From contig JACBWW010000007.1 of the NCBI GenBank assembly GCA_020086605.1, forward strand, positions 22,652,956 to 22,716,955: a stretch of 64,000 nt of DNA. The letters run 5' to 3'. Every line of letters begins with the position of its first letter. Position 1 is the stretch's first letter. Below are positions 11,001-22,395 of the stretch, piece by piece. The notes under the pieces are model-generated. The model worked only from the letters and a program-made list of their open reading frames with translations, was not told the origin of the DNA and did not search any database. The DNA comes from Lanius collurio. Taxonomy: Eukaryota; Chordata; Aves; Passeriformes; Laniidae. The position numbers were made by a program, and so were the translations under genes.

Positions 11001-14000
11001 GGCCACCTCTCCAATGACACTGGACAAGTTACCAATCCATCAACTTTCTCCACCTCTACGAAGGAATGCAAAACAACTGAGTTGTTTACAGAAAATGTGT
11101 GTGAGAAAGTTTGCAACTAGAATGAAAACATCAGAAGGCTAAAAGATTTCTAAAAATCAGGGCGACACTACATGGCTACCTCCAGAATTCTAAAGAAGCT
11201 CCAATGGAACCAAATGTTCATGTGTTAAAAAACAATGTGGCCTTTCTGCAGGATTCAGTCTCAGACATCTAATCTGCATGAGACAGGGACTTAACTTGAC
11301 ATTAGATGATGGAGATCTCATCAATACAGTCAATGGCAGGTGAAGAAACACTCAGTGGACCACATACAGGTGTTTCCTACAGGGCAGGATAATTATCTCT
11401 CTGGAAGTTATTGACTTGATCCCTGTTGACACAGTCTGGATATCTCCATTACATAATAACTGTAGAGAATTCACAATTCAGGTGTCTGAATCTCAAATCC
11501 TATCAGTGATCAAAGTACTGTTAATTTGATTGGCATGGTGGGATTATAGTGTTGAGTAACCAATTCTTACCCAGCAACTGTAATATTCCAGAATATTCCT
11601 GAAATTAGAATACTTCTGTGACAACTACTTCAGGCAGACATTTATAACCTTGTAGATGTATTCTATCTTAAATATGAGAACACTCAGAAAAGAAGATAGA
11701 AGAGTTCTCAGGAACAGATTTCTGTACAAGCCATAAAATATAATCTGTTTTACCACCAGTCACGTTACATGATATTACGTATATTTATTCCCTCAACCTA
11801 ATTTGAATTTATATAATTTTATATTGCTGTAACATTTCAAATATGTTTAGTTCTATATATGGAACCACTAAGACACTAGGTTTTGCTTATTAAAAAAAAA
11901 TTGTCCTTGTCTTTTTATATTTTCCGCAGTACTTTTTGGGGCAAATTGCTAAAGGTTACTATACAAGCACCTTAGGGTAACCATCCTATATTTCAATAAA
12001 TGCATCAATTGATGATGTATAATAATAACTCTCTGATTTCTCTAACCTCCACAAGGCAGTTAAAGTTTCCTAGCACCATGAAAAATTGTCACTGCTTAGA
12101 GACAAAACTACTAGTATACTGAAAATGTTTATAGAATTACTTGTAATATAGTATAGATCTATAGACTTTATTGTAAATGCCAATTGTTACAAATCACATC
12201 AGAAAAAAAAAACAACTATCCTTGTTAGGGAACAGTTCAAAAAGTTTTGACTAGAAGTTTTAGATACAAGAGAATGAAGAGTATTTTAGGATTTGACTAC
12301 TAAAAACATCTTAATAATGCCCAATTGAAGAAATATAATCCCTCTCTTCTGCATTTTACAACTGCCAAATGGAACACTATAAAAGTTTGCATGCATCTGA
12401 CAAATGTGCTCTTCTAGTATCCTAAAATTGCTTATACATTCATACAGAAACAACCTCAGTATCAGAGGCCCAATTTTGTGCTTGAATTAAAACATGCAAG
12501 ATTCATTAAAATTAGTAGAAGTCACCTAGGCAATCAAGGAGACAGAGTTTGGCTCAAAGTAGTTTAAGAATAATTTATGTATTTGGCACAAATTCTGAAA
12601 CAACATATAAGCCAAGCCACTTACATAAACAATCCTTCTAGTCATATTCTTACAAAAGGCAAGAGCAGTAACAGCTGTCACAGCTCATTGTCGACACACA
12701 TCCTTCTCTTTTTAATTTTAACCTTAGACTAATCTATACCTGAATTTTTAAGACACTTCAAATGATGCCTTTTTAGTTTTCTTCTATGAATATAATTTTC
12801 CTTCAGACATTAAAAAGTCTGAAAAAAAGCTTAAAGGTTGTATTCTTCTAAATTGTGGCCATTACTTACTTCTTTCTCATTCCCTTCATGCAATCCTTTC
12901 CAGGCCTGAAGATGACCAAAAAAGATTAATAAATACATCAAGATATTTTCAACATAAGAGCTTTTCCAGAAAGGGAGCATTACTGTAGGCAAAGATGGAC
13001 TTCATCTGTGTTAGAAAATCTAAACTTCTTGAGTATATCTCAGGCTTTGTTTTAGTTACTAAGACACATGGTACATAAAGTCATTCTAATCTAGATGAAT
13101 CTTACAATACCATAAAATGTGCTCTTAAAGACAGAGCCTATTACAGTTAAGTTGAAATAGTCTGTGTCTGTAAAAGCCCTTTTATGCCATTGTAATTACA
13201 CCCCTATAAGTATTTTGATAGAGGAAAATCAAAAAGCTCTATACTGCCAAACCAGCTGCTGATAGAATTTTATATTTGTCTCCTCTCCTAGGTCTGACAA
13301 CAGTATAACAAAGGTACGGTGCTAAGGCCATTAAAGTATTTTTTTAAAGTAGAACAACACTTCCAGCCAAAAAACATTATAGCTCAGTTCTTGAAAAATG
13401 TCACCATATCTCTTCAGGCACAAATTCAGTCCAAGAAATTGAAGAGAAAAAACATACCAACCTCATCTGTAATGCATTTTAAGTTAATTTATTACCACTA
13501 ACTGTTCTCAAGTAACTGACTTGCCCTGCAAATACTATAAGCTAAGGCTTTCTTTAAAGAGCTTTATTTTATTTCCTTCATGGATAGCTTTGGCACATTT
13601 TGCCCTTTCCCACTGTAATAGTAGAACTAAATTTTATTTACCCTGCAAACTTCCATGTAATATCTCAGAAGAAAAAAAATACTCTGAAGTTTGTTATTTG
13701 CCATATTAATAACTCAAACTGCTCCAGTTATTCCCTAGAAGGACAATCAATCATGACATTTCCTAATGAGTTTCCAAAAGCTATTTCCCCCATCACAGCG
13801 TTTTACTGTTTTTTTTCTAAATGACAACTACCTCACAGCGAGATTTCTTTTAAAAAAATAAGTAGAAATGTAGCTTTAAAAGAATCCCTTTGCCTGACAT
13901 TACAGAATACATAGTATAGAAGACAGGGACATTTAATGTTTGAAACTGTCTTCAAAGACATAGGAAAGCAGACTAAACAGTGGCATTTACTTTCCAAACC

Positions 14001-14380
14001 TACACAAGGAACACGTCATCAGTCCGGAATACTTACCATCCTCTCCCTACGTATAAATACACTTGAGAGTGTGTGTATGCTAAAGCTTTTCAATGTTTTT
14101 TGTTTAGTTCCACACACACTACCACCATCATCACCACCACCCCCTCCAAATTATGCTAATGCCTTACAAAGGCTTTATTCAGCTTTATGCAGATCATGCA
14201 CAGTACAAGACCTGTAGTGGGTTTTACCTTCCAGTGCATTGCTTCTTGTAGAGCCATTCCAACCAAGCACAAATCAAGTGATACGAAAACAGAACAATAG
14301 TGTTTTCCAACTCATTTAATTCAGTTTGGGAATTAGAGATGGTGTCTTTACAAAGCAATCAGTGAAGGTTAAGTGAGAGG
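8001..14380. other. repeat-poor AT-rich non-coding DNA
   Basis: About 6.4 kb with no recognisable gene, LTR or CR1 piece. Small perfect palindromes occur at 8,027-8,040 and 8,208-8,223, and a short direct repeat (ATATATCAT) occurs near 9,527. Open frames are short and of random composition. It fits intron or intergenic DNA. Confidence 0.35.
8208..8223. repeat. perfect 16-bp palindrome
   Basis: CTAAAAGTACTTTTAG is self-complementary over 16 bases without a spacer. A second, 14-bp palindrome (GTACTTGCAAGTAC, 8,027-8,040) with the same GTAC core lies about 180 bp upstream. No function is assigned. Confidence 0.85.
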
Positions 14381-14821
14381 CACACAAAAGTATTAGCCAA
14401 GATGAAGTCCAGAACGGGCATTCTCACCCCGAGTTGTTAAGTACTGCAAGTGAGAGGAGACTCCAGTCCCCTTGCCCTTTATCACCAGAGTTATAAACAA
14501 GCACTTGGCAGAGAAGAGCAGGTGAGGCTCCAAGAACACCGTACACCAAACCGTGGGCAAAAGCTCTGTCTGGGCCGCCCATTGTGTTTGCTCCCTGGTA
14601 CTTCAGTTAAAAAGGAGACACACTTTGAGGCTGGCAATGCTAACAAGCCTCCTCCCACTCATCTCCTCTACCCCGAGCAGTCTGGAGCCAGCTGTGTGAG
14701 CTGACCACCTTGCTCCCTGCCAAGTCAACAGAAAGCAAAAGGATTGCACCGGGAGCTGAGGGAAGGTTCTCCCTTCACACATCAGCTGATACAGAAAACA
14801 GCCTTATGGAGAGCCAACCCC
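14381..14821. other. GC-richer island without a recognised gene
   Basis: This stretch is distinctly richer in G and C than the DNA on either side and keeps CpGs (CACCCCGAG, ACCGTACACC, GGGCCGCCC, TACCCCGAG, CACCGGGAG). An open frame of 84 codons crosses it on the plus strand (14,450-14,704), but its peptide is not familiar and begins in no clear promoter context. It could be a conserved element, a non-coding RNA exon or an old retroelement remnant. I cannot decide between them. Confidence 0.25.
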
Positions 14822-14854
14822 AAATTTTCTAGAAAATTTTCTAGAAAATTTTCT
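14822..14854 (+). repeat. 12-bp palindromic tandem repeat, 2.75 copies
   Basis: The unit AAATTTTCTAGA is repeated twice exactly, followed by nine bases of a third copy. Each junction makes a self-complementary segment (AATTTTCTAGAAAATT), so the array could form short hairpins. It sits at the edge of the GC-richer island. Confidence 0.9.
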
Positions 14855-17685
14855 TTCTTCCTCATCCTTTTACTAAATGGAAAGAAAAAATGGGGATTTT
14901 AAAGTGACCATTAAATAAATAAAAAAAATTAAATGCCAATGTGTTTTTTTTTCTGCATCTAGAAGATGTGAACAGCTGCCATAATCGTCAAAGAAAGGAG
15001 TATTGCATTCTAAAATAATAAAGCATGATTGGCCTTATTTTTGCTCAAGTTCTCAAATACAGAAACATAAATTTAAGCAATCTGAGAGTTAGAAAATGTA
15101 CTCACAAAGAGGACACTAATGTCACCATGCTGCTTATGACTGGTACCGTAAACAAATTTTGAAATTAAAATTTGTTCATTAAATCATTTTTACACTGTTT
15201 AATTTGCTACTAATTCAGGCAAAAAGCTTATACACTTGAAAGTTGGAAAACTACTGTTTGCAATAATATATTGCATAGATCTCAACTTCTTACTTTATTT
15301 TCAAACTGACACATGTATTAAGGAGCAAATGACAGCTTTTTATTCTAATCTCACATGTCCCCTCTGAAAGCAGGAAGTTATGGGAGCTGGAAAATTTACA
15401 AGGTTTCAGTTCTAGCCGCCATGGTCTGCAGCAAATGTTTCCAGATCTCAGCAGAGCTGGGAACTGTCCATGCCTTTTACCATTCTAGAAGATCTCATCT
15501 TCTACGCCAACTACACATTCTTTGCTCTATACCTTCACAACAGATTTGGGCATATGCAACAGTTTTCAGAAATTCTCTTTAAGAAAAGTTCAAGAGTTTC
15601 TCAAGTGCTCCTTAGCAACATGAAGAATCCAGGCTGAAGGAGAGAGAAAAAAACATTCCTAATCTTTCCTGAAACTGATATTTTGGTAGATAGTAAAAAT
15701 ATAAATGAACAGATTTTTATCAAACCCTGAAAAGCTTAAAATTGAAGAAATGAAGACATACTGGCCAAATGAAGACAAATCAGAGGAAAAGCAAGGAATT
15801 GCATTCTGAAAACTATCATAAGAAGTAAGATTTTTGAAACTGAAAAAAATAATCACAAGTAGCCAATAAGGGTTAGAATCAAAGTCAACTGACATCAATG
15901 ATATCTGCATTTACTTCAGCAGGCTTTCAAAACAGCTATAATTGCTTTAATTGAGTCTTGAAAGATAACTCCTGATCATATCATACACATTATAATAACA
16001 GATAGTTGAAAACTGAGACTGTTAATCACAAAAGGTCTTTTTTCCCCACTCATTTACCATCTCTGTTGTTTGAATGAATGCATTTTTTGTAAATACTTAT
16101 CCAAGCTTGCATTTTTTCATCAGCAGCTTCTAAAGCAAAAGTTTTACATTGTTCAACTGTCTTTATGCATTTTTTTACTCGAGGTGTGAAACAGCTTGCC
16201 CTTCAAAGAAAAGCTGCAATTCTGTCCTACCATTTCTTTTCAGTGCTATTAGTTTTACACATTATCAGTGAAGGATTAGTAGATATTTTTTTTCCAAAGA
16301 TGAGCATGTTTTCAGCATAATGTCAAAATATGAAACATTTAAAACTCTGTTTACCAAACTTCAGCAATTTAAAAGCAATAAACATTGTACACAAATGTTT
16401 ATATTTTATTGTAAAAATATCTATAAAGTGATGATTTTATTAATCTCATGTCCTCATAGTTTTTGTCTATTCCTTTCAATGAGTATCTAAATTATTGCAC
16501 AGCATTTAACAGCAATTTTTGTCTGCTGAATCTTCTTAACAATACAGAATACACAAATTTCTACAACTTTGTAACTGTACCAATTTCTAGATGTTTTTCC
16601 CAGTTTCAAAAATATTGTGTTTAATTACTAACATTGTCTGTTAAACTTGATAGTTACTTCATTAGCATAGCATATAGGTGTTGCATTCCCACATTTATAA
16701 TAAAGAACTGTTCACAGAAAATGTGTCCAGCTCAAACTACAGTTCTTAATTGCTAAAGTAGATCCAAATTAGCATTCACAGGCTGCATTTCCCTAACAAC
16801 AGGCTTTCAAGCTGAAAATAATTTGTAATTCAAAAAAGGATTTTGGTCAATAGATTCTGAGCATGCAAAACATGTTTGGCACTTAAAAATTCCAAGACCT
16901 GTTGAAAACTTAACTTATGAGTTTACATTTTCTTGTTTCCTGTTATTTTTCCCTGAAACATTATAAAATGGTTGTATGATTTGATAAAAGCTGGAATTAT
17001 TCCCAGACATTCAATTTAGACTAGGTTTATTGCTAATATCTGATGAAATCTTAATCTATATTTACAACAGTTCCTCACTTTGAATCCAAAAGATGTAACG
17101 TCATTACAGTTTAATAAACAGGAAAAGACATTGACAAAAACAACCTTATGTAAATTGGAAACACACCAGCCTCCTCTTCAAAATGTGTGTCTGTACATAT
17201 GTACAGATTATAAGTATAGCTTCTACAATATGTTTACTCCAACAACAGATGCAGAAAAAATATCAGGTTGATACACTGATTAATTATAAAGTTAAGTGGT
17301 GTCTAGTACTGAATGCACATAAATTATATGCAATTACATTTTTATGAGGGTTATGGTATATAGCAAGCAATGAGATTTTTAAAAACTTAACAGTACTTTC
17401 CTATTAGATAAACAGATAAGCACATACACAACAGTTTATATTTTCTCATGTTTGATTGTCTTTGAAAGTCTAAAATATGTAGGCATGATATGATGGAAGC
17501 AATATGTGGTGTTAGTACTTCTGCACTGCACCACACTTCTATAAAAGTGCTGAAGAAGCTCCTGAAATAGTTCTTAAAAAATTTAAAAGGTGATTTCCCC
17601 TACGAAGTCTGTTTATGATTTGGGCAATAGATGACTTCCCTTTATTTGCACTGAAGTAGAAGAGTGAAAAAATAGACCAGTCAGG
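14855..17685. other. AT-rich non-coding stretch
   Basis: No gene or known repeat is seen. It contains an 18-bp perfect palindrome at 17,190-17,207, listed separately. Short open frames are AT-driven. Confidence 0.3.
17190..17207. repeat. perfect 18-bp palindrome
   Basis: TCTGTACATATGTACAGA is its own reverse complement. Its core is ACATATGT. TGTACA half-sites resemble inverted steroid-receptor-type halves only loosely, so no factor is named. Confidence 0.85.
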
Positions 17686-17689
17686 TTAC

Positions 17690-18311
17690 TGTGACAGAAG
17701 AGATGCCCACCAGTTTGGCCTTCCCGTAAGTCCTCTCTCCCTCCTCCTTTCCCTCTCAAGCCGGCCTCTCTAGCTTCATGGCCTCATCCAACATTCCTGC
17801 ATACCCATTAGATTCTCCTGATGCCTTAGGTTTTAACTTTTATATTTTTCAAATCCTGTTCTGCCTAGTGTGTAACTCTGAAGTTTCTTGTAGCCTGTTC
17901 ACTTCTGCTCTCTCGTGCTGGGTAGACATAACAAAGCCTCTCTGGGCCTGCTCTCCAAGGACACCCAGATCGTCCTAGGCCCTAAAAGTATAAACCAAAG
18001 AGCCTCTGAGGGGGGGTAAGCTGAGGGGAAATTACATCATTAAACTGAAGCTTTATTGGAGCATTAACCCTGATATGCAAATGAACCAAACCTATAAAAG
18101 TGTGAAGAACTCGTGACCTGTTGTCCATCTTGGCAGTAGCCTCTGGCTCCCCAGGGGTACCTTTGAGGCCTTTCAAATAAATACCTACCTTTATTCCCTT
18201 ACTCCTGTCTAGTCTCTGTTTCTAGGAGGCCTCTTAAGGCATCACTCCAACTCTATCTGGCCGGTTGGAAGAGCTTGGGAACAAGATTTATGGGATGCAG
18301 GGAATCTGACA
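17690..18311 (+). mobile_element. solo LTR with 4-bp target-site duplication
   Basis: A 622-bp element starts TGTGACAG and ends TCTGACA, giving TG...CA ends. It is flanked on both sides by TTAC (17,686-17,689 and 18,312-18,315), read as the target-site duplication. Inside are an octamer ATGCAAAT (18,075-18,082), a TATA box TATAAAAG (18,093-18,100), a polyadenylation signal AATAAA (18,176-18,181) and a pyrimidine-rich U5 with CTGTCTAGTCTCTG. The order gives plus-strand transcription. A 4-bp duplication is typical of gammaretrovirus-like (class I) elements, so that class is inferred. No internal viral genes flank it, so recombination between two LTRs probably removed the provirus. It is the best-bounded mobile element in the window. 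Confidence 0.8.
18093..18100 (+). promoter_or_regulatory. TATA box of the LTR promoter
   Basis: TATAAAAG lies 76 bases before the LTR AATAAA and 18 bases after an octamer ATGCAAAT, the normal layout at the end of a retroviral U3. Whether the promoter is still active cannot be seen from sequence. Confidence 0.6.
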
Positions 18312-18315
18312 TTAC

Positions 18316-21300
18316 ATGGCAATAGAACTATGCTGCAAGAAGGAAATGTATGCCTAGATACAGACCTGCTTGTGTGTGTCTACAAAGAGACTTCTGTATT
18401 CTCAGGGGAGAGCGCTGGCTCTCCATGGGCAACAATACTCCAGAAGACTTTGCCATTCTGCGCCATTCCCAGATAAAATATTTTGCTCTGAAGGGTAGAA
18501 GTGATTCAAAGAAGTTCCCGATCACATTGAAAGAGATTCAAGTATTATCTTAGCCATGAGAACAAATTAATGCAATGTCCTAGTCTGGGACTTAGGACAC
18601 AGCAAGAACTTCTCCCTGAAAGCTCTAAGCTGCGACTACACTTTGTCACAGGGACTGTGTTTTCTGTGCATCACAAGGTACATAAGTTTCATCTGTATTT
18701 TTATTTCGTATTTGTCATACTGCGTATTTTTGTTAGGCAAAATAGGTATTTTCATTAAGTTTTGTTTTGTGTTAATTCTGTCTGTTGAGTGAAAAAACAT
18801 AGAAAGTCATGTAAAGAAAATTTTAAGTCAATTTTAGTAAAAATACTCTGAAACTGAAACAACAATAAATTAATTTCACTTCTTATTTTCTGAGTTATAC
18901 AATATGTTTTGCATATTGTCATAATTGTAGGAGACATACCAGCTAGGAAAACACAAGATCCACAGATCAAAGACTTGGCAGACAACTTTGTAGATTATTT
19001 CATTATGTAACCACCCTTCTATGCTAACTCCAAAAGAAAAAGAGTTGCTGCAGATGGTTTCTGATGTCAATTCTTTCCTCATCATAATTGTATGACACAT
19101 TAGAACAATTGAGAGCTTAAATAATATCCAGCCAGGCCAGACCCGAATTGCTTTCAAATAAAACTAGAAGTATGATTATTACAGGCTTATCCAAATGCTT
19201 CCTTAATCCCACACCTTTCATATTCAAAAGTTAGCTATGACTGTTTGCCATACTCAGCTGACATATAGGATGCTTCAGTATTAAATTATTCAATCAGAAC
19301 TTGAAATTAAATTTGTCTCAGACTCTCTCTGAACCTCTTCAGTCTCTTACATATGATTTAAATATGAAAATGAAAGCCAGTTTTTACTGAAGCAAAAAAA
19401 AATACAGATGAGCAACATAAAATAGAGTAAAAGCTTTAGTTTCACAGAGAACAGAAGTAAAGCATTTGATTTCCTATGAGACATTGTTGTATCTTTTACA
19501 TTCTGGGTCACAACATACAAAATAAACACTACTTTCATATTATTTCACATCTCTGTCATCAAACTTCAAGCATCATCTCTAGAAAGACTGAGATGATTTA
19601 CACAGCAGCATGTAACTGTTTCAGTCAGGATAGCAAGGAGTTATATAGAGGTGCAAGTAGGAAAAACACTATGTAGGCCCCCAATCTACTAATCATTTTC
19701 TTGCTCCATTATGCCAATTGTTATCAAAAGACATTCATTACACCCATAAACTGCAAGAAGTTCACTGTCTACTGTTAGCCATGTAGGAGTTTGCTACAAC
19801 TAACACAGTAAATGTTCATGACAGACCAGTAAATTATCTTATCAGGTATTATTATGAGGACACTAATTTAAAACTATCTATTAGAGCAGTTGCTGATATA
19901 TAATAAGAATCAAGCTCTTTATCTATTTAGCTATAGTAATGGAAATAGAAAAACGACGTATGGCAGAATTATTTCACTCCTATCAGTTTATCATGGTGTC
20001 AGTTATCATCCAAAAGAAGTGGAAAAAATCCAGAATTAATCCAAAATGTAAATCTTGCCAAAAGGAACACATCTTACATTATGACACATTGTATAGTCCA
20101 TAAATATGCCAGTAAAGCTTCCACTTTGGGAAAGCCATTTATACTAATATAGTGTAATCCTTTTCCTACTTAGCACAATAAAATGAAACACAGATATAAT
20201 TAGAAGAAACTGTGAAAAGGGCTTATGATTTTCTTGGTAGAGAGTATAATGAGTCCTTTCCATTATTGTGTTGCTACTCTTTCTTTCCTTCTTGTACTAG
20301 AACCAGATGCCATGAAAAATAATTATAGAATTCAGTGATGTTATCAAAAAAGACACTAGTGACCAACACCCTACATGCCTGCATGTGTAGCCTAAAAATA
20401 ACTTTCCTGTCTTATTCTTACTTGGCAAAAAATAAAAAGGAATATAAAACTAGGACAAACATTTGACAAGAAATCAAGCCTACCTTCCACCAGAGTTGCC
20501 CTAGACTGCTATTCTGTTAATGTGTTGTGTACTCATATTTCTCTCTTTCCTGTCTCTCAGTGCTGATTTACATAAAATCATAACGGACTTGACCTGGTGC
20601 AGACTCCTGACAAAGGCATTGGACAGTAAAAGATTTCTGTGTTCACTGAAATAGTTCATTCTACAAAGACAGCTGCAGGATACTGGTATTAATTCAATTT
20701 CAAATACCACAGCTTTCTTCTCATGACAAGTTACAATTCTTAGATAAACTCAAGTATGCAATGTCAAACGTATGCAATGGAATTACATTTCAGTACAACA
20801 GCAGACCTAGTGATATCTATGTATTTAGTTAAACCTTGTGATATCTACGTATCTCCAATGAAGTCCATGGGAGGTACATATTACTCCATTTTTACAGATC
20901 CAGAGAGCACAGAACTTGCCAAGACAACCTAAAGTTTATCAGCAATAAGAACGTGCATTTTTCAACTGCAGGTAAATCAAAAGAATCTTACTCCTACCTG
21001 AGTTACAGTCACCATTTAAAATCATTTTCTCTTCCTGGGTGACAGCAGAGATACCCCCAAGCCTTAAGTACATTCAGATTTTGCTGTGGTGATCCCCATA
21101 TTCCACCTCTGTCTTCTGCTGTGCTCTCCGCAGAACAGAATACCCTGAGATTTCCTCAGGCAGGCGGGTCTTTTAACTTTTTCCAGTCAAAATTAGGCTG
21201 CTTATTGAAAACAGTAAATTTGTCCAGATTAACTTGTTTTGAGTGAAATGGGTTAGGAAGTGCCCAGTGGAGCAGCAGAATGGAGAAGCAGTAATCAAAG

Positions 21301-22299
21301 GGATAGTGCAGAGGGGGAAGAACTATAAACAGCTGATAAATCTCTTCAGTGGTACTGTAAGAATCCCAGAAGGCATAGTGCACAAACCAGAATCTGCAGT
21401 CCAGCTTGAAGTAAAGGTATATACTGTGCTAGCAGAATTTACCTGGTTAGTACTGCACTAATCTGAACTCTGAACAATTCCTAAGTGAATGCTCACTGTG
21501 AGAAAGCCCACCCAGCTGAACTAGAAGAATGGTAAGAGCAGAGGCTGAAGGTAAATTACAGGTTTCAAAGGAGAGGAGAAAAAGTGACTGATTTACTTCT
21601 CAACCATGGACTTAAGGCAGCCTCTCACAAGCAGCAAGAGCGAATGTAAATCAAAAAAACAAGGACACCATTTAGCAAGGTAGCTAGTATGCAAATTGAC
21701 ACTGGCATAACTCTATGTAATAACAATATGGTCATATCACAACTCAGTTTAGAATAATGTATATTTTTTCTGTATTCCCCTTACAACAATGAATTACAGA
21801 AGTGCAAGTGGTGTCCCCTTGCGAATAAAGTCACCTGCAATTATAAAATGACCAAATAACTATCAATGCTAGCTGCAATATTCCTCAGTGATATAGACTG
21901 CTAAAAATTAAACAATGATGCTTTCTTGCAGCTCAAAAAACAGCCTGTGTAAACCTAAAATTAGTACATCCTTCTCCTCCAAGCTGTTTTATCCATTCCT
22001 TTAAAATATTCACATCAACCTGAATATGAATTAAATGCTGCTTCTCTTCTTTTTCCTCTTTTAAACAAAATCTGCATTTTAAAGGAAATAGACATTTTTA
22101 TGTTGGATAATGAAAAGAGTATCTGCCTACTCTTCCTTTTGTATTTCACGTTTCATATCTCTCCTTTTCAATGTTGCATCTTAAACCTCCTAATTTGGCT
22201 GGTAAGAAATGTGTTGTCCAAACAAGCACATACGATGAACAAGCAGAGGGTCTGTTTTTTTAATTTGTGTAGTACTTCAAGATGATACTTATAGCTATA
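18316..22299. other. repeat-poor AT-rich non-coding DNA
   Basis: No gene or repeat is recognised. Near 21,000 a 37-base minus-strand block with splice-like borders (CACCCAG acceptor, CTCAG|GTAGG donor) is open in one frame, but it is too short to support. The phrase GAAGTCCATGGGA near 20,865 is of a kind common in reptile and bird introns. Confidence 0.3.
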
Positions 22300-22395
22300 T
22301 CATGGAATAGTTAAAGCTAGAAGGAAATTACCTCTGGAGAGCATCTAGTCCAACTTCCTCTGCTCAAAGCAGAGTCCACTAAAGCAAGCTGTTCA
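22300..22395 (-). mobile_element. CR1 LINE 3' end fragment
   Basis: Read on the minus strand this is the terminal part of a CR1 element. The plus strand shows ATCATGGAATAGTTAAAGCTAGAAGG, ACCTCTGGAGAGCATCTAGTCCAAC and CTGCTCAAAGCAGAGTC, the usual complement of a CR1 3' terminus. Only about 100 bp remain, without coding sequence. Confidence 0.8.

Noticed and set aside
11579..11606. Minus-strand 28-bp block between splice-like sites
   Set aside because: Too short, and such coincidences are frequent in long AT-rich DNA.
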